From NCBI GenBank assembly GCA_009785395.1, contig WQWK01000123.1, positions 1-6,280 on the forward strand: a stretch of DNA of 6,280 nucleotides. Direction: 5' to 3'. Positions within the stretch are counted from its first letter, which is position 1. Every line of letters starts with the position of its first letter. Source of the stretch: Conexibacteraceae bacterium (GTDB lineage: Bacteria > Actinomycetota > Thermoleophilia > Solirubrobacterales > Solirubrobacteraceae). Made by a program: the position numbers and the translations under genes. Positions 5,046 through 6,280 of this stretch are shown in pieces. The notes below the pieces were generated by a model, which saw only the letters and a program-made list of their open reading frames with translations, was not told where the DNA came from and did no database searches.

Positions 5046-6125
5046 ATGCTCAGGCTGTTCGCGATTCTCGTTGCGCTGGGTGCCTGCGCGGCCACGCCCG
5101 CCGCCGCGCTCGCCCTGCAGCCGCGGGCACCGACGCAGGTGACCGGCACACTCACCTCGGATGGTGCGTTCTCGTTCATCGTCCAGACGCCGGGCAGGGC
5201 GGTCGGCACGCTGAACGCGCTGAGCGCCGCCGCCAACCGGCTCACCGCTGAGAACCTCCCGTACGTCTGGGGTGGCGGCCACGGCCAGGCGGGGATTCCG
5301 AGCATCGGCAGCAGGGGCCCCGGCTACAACGGCAGGCGCCGGGGCTACGACTGCTCCGGCGTGGTCGCGGCGGTGCTGGTGGGCGCCGGCCTGTGGCCGG
5401 TCGGCGGTTCGGTCCCGAACGACGCCGGCCTGATCCAATACCTGCTGCGGCGCGGGCTGATCGCACGGGGCGCAGGTGTCGGTCCCGAGGAGGTCACGCT
5501 CTACGACCAGCCCGGCCTGCACGTCTTCATGAACATCGACGGCCGCTTCTTCGGCACCTCTGACGGGGCCGCAGGCGGCGGCGACGCGAAGGGCGGTCCC
5601 GGCTGGCTCGATGACGGCGCCCCGGACGCCCAGAGCCCCGTCTTCCGCCGTTACCACATCGTCCCAGCGGCGCTGAAGAGCAGGACGAACGCCGCATCGA
5701 CGCTCGCGTTCCAGCCCGGTCCGGGGCTCGAGGCGGTGGCCGGGTATCCGCTCGGAGCTCGTCTGCGGGTCGCCTACGCGACGACGGCCGCCGGCACGAT
5801 GGTCGCCGAGTCCGTCACGCTGCTCGGTGAGACGACGGTCAGCGGAACCGTCTCCGCGATCGCTCCCGACCTCTCGAGCTTCACGGTGCAGACCGCGAGC
5901 GGGGCGACGCTCACCCTCCCGGCCGCGGCTGGGAGTGCCGTCGCCGCCGAGCTCACCGACGGCCAGATCGCGGCCGGTGACAGCGTCTCCGTGAGCTATG
6001 TGACGGTCGCGGGTGTGATGGATGTCGTCGGTGTGACCGTCGGCGGTGCGCCGGGGACGACCACAACGGCCCCGACGACCACCGCGCCCACGCCGCCGCC
6101 GCCGACCGGCGGCACAGGGGTCTGA
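5046..6125 (+). CDS. Secreted NlpC/P60-like (C40-type) protein with DUF5666-like beta repeats
   Basis: This is a probable exported cell-wall hydrolase-like protein. The 359-residue product begins with a signal sequence (FAILVALGACAATPAAALA), cleaved perhaps after AALA at about 23. LGAC (11-14) also resembles a lipobox, which would suit the longer form starting at 5025 with MRRRGT. The papain-like core spans about 60-210: LPYVWGGGHG (71-80), catalytic Cys103 in GYDCSG, His159 in GLHVFMNIDGRFFGTSDG, and a possible third polar residue His204. Beta-rich segments flank it: VTGTLTSDGAFSFIVQT (32-48) before, and 232-334 after, including SGTVSAIAPDLSSFTVQT (266-283), which looks like DUF5666. A Thr/Pro tail (335-359) ends at TGA 6123-6125. 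Peptidoglycan cleavage is inferred from the family and not proven. Coding-like repeats continue in frame beyond the stop. Confidence 0.8.
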   Translation: MLRLFAILVALGACAATPAAALALQPRAPTQVTGTLTSDGAFSFIVQTPGRAVGTLNALSAAANRLTAENLPYVWGGGHGQAGIPSIGSRGPGYNGRRRGYDCSGVVAAVLVGAGLWPVGGSVPNDAGLIQYLLRRGLIARGAGVGPEEVTLYDQPGLHVFMNIDGRFFGTSDGAAGGGDAKGGPGWLDDGAPDAQSPVFRRYHIVPAALKSRTNAASTLAFQPGPGLEAVAGYPLGARLRVAYATTAAGTMVAESVTLLGETTVSGTVSAIAPDLSSFTVQTASGATLTLPAAAGSAVAAELTDGQIAAGDSVSVSYVTVAGVMDVVGVTVGGAPGTTTTAPTTTAPTPPPPTGGTGV

Positions 6126-6129
6126 GCGC

Positions 6130-6221
6130 GGGAGGCACCGGGGCCCGCTGCGGGCGGCACCGGGCCCCCGCCCGCGGGCGGCACCGGGCCCCCGCCCGCG
6201 GGCCGTACCGGGGCCCGCTGC
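6130..6221. repeat. GC-rich minisatellite with A-B-B-A' unit order after the NlpC/P60-like gene
   Basis: Four tandem units are present: A (6130-6151, 22 bp), two identical B units (6152-6175 and 6176-6199, 24 bp) and A' (6200-6221, 22 bp). A and A' differ at three positions and share accggggcccgctgc; the B units contain accgggcccccgcccgc. The B units create palindromes such as ccgcccgcgggcgg (6168-6181), so strong secondary structure is expected and may hinder transcription past the gene. In the frame of the upstream gene the B units encode GGTGPPPA octads. Confidence 0.9.
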
Positions 6222-6228
6222 GGGGTCG

Positions 6229-6234
6229 TAGTAC
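6229..6234 (+). promoter_or_regulatory. Possible -10 element for the gene starting at 6245
   Basis: The hexamer tagtac lies 10 bp before the putative GTG start, in a less GC-rich stretch after the minisatellite. That distance would suit a leaderless or nearly leaderless transcript, which is common in actinobacteria. There is no recognisable -35 and no Shine-Dalgarno site, so this is weak evidence. Confidence 0.25.
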
Positions 6235-6244
6235 GGTCCGTGGC

Positions 6245-6280
6245 GTGTCGAACGGATTCTTGACGCGCAGGATGTCGTTG
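6245..6280 (+). CDS. Probable start of an unidentified gene (partial, runs off the right edge)
   Basis: From a GTG at 6245 the frame reads MSNGFLTRRMSL to the window end. The run TRRMSL loosely resembles a twin-arginine export signal, in which the two arginines precede hydrophobic residues, but too little is visible to decide. An internal ATG lies at 6272. No ribosome binding site is seen. The call rests on the change from repeat DNA to ordinary sequence and on the plausible N-terminus. Confidence 0.35.
   Translation, partial: MSNGFLTRRMSL

Noticed and set aside
6130..6221. Possible CRISPR array or attachment site in the GC-rich repeats
   Set aside because: The units are directly adjacent without unique spacers, and no cas gene, integrase or tRNA is nearby. 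It is a minisatellite.

Overview
This window is strongly GC-rich DNA with a dense bacterial gene layout and third codon positions that are nearly always G or C. The protein families and the Ala/Pro/Thr-rich tails suggest a chromosomal segment of a high-GC actinobacterium, perhaps of the Thermoleophilia/Solirubrobacterales type. That placement is inference from style and cannot be proved here. There are no transposases, phage genes, tRNAs, rRNAs or CRISPR arrays.

Layout from left to right. (1) Positions 1-188 probably hold the Pro/Ala/Glu-rich C-terminus of a plus-strand gene that enters from the left and converges on msrB. (2) Two minus-strand genes form a likely operon: a two-domain sulfurtransferase of the SseA type (610-1428) followed after 33 bp by methionine-R-sulfoxide reductase msrB (151-576). 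(3) A 58-bp divergent spacer leads into a plus-strand SF2 DEAH-type helicase (1487-3109) with a Pro/Ala linker and a C-terminal helical module. (4) A DoxX-family membrane protein (3178-3870) has a textbook ribosome binding site, an extra membrane segment and an acidic repetitive tail. Only 21 bp separate it from an aldo/keto reductase closely resembling E. coli YghZ/Gpr (3892-4938). (5) After a repeat-bearing spacer comes a secreted NlpC/P60-like protein (5046-6125) whose peptidase domain seems to be inserted into a DUF5666-like beta domain. (6) A GC-rich minisatellite follows, and then the probable first 12 codons of another gene (6245 onward).

The gene set points to ordinary redox, detoxification and envelope functions: MsrB repairs oxidised methionine, SseA handles sulfane sulfur, DoxX is a membrane redox-type protein and the Gpr-like enzyme reduces reactive aldehydes. 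I see no convincing new multi-gene system. The less ordinary signals are small-scale. Each complete gene except msrB carries a short tandem repeat (period 18-24 bp) in its 3' part or across or just past its stop, and msrB has one just beyond its stop that probably belongs to the converging gene. The last gene's reading frame continues after its stop with repeats matching its own tail. Perfect inverted repeats lie at the start and near the end of the helicase gene. The NlpC/P60 gene has a nested domain design.
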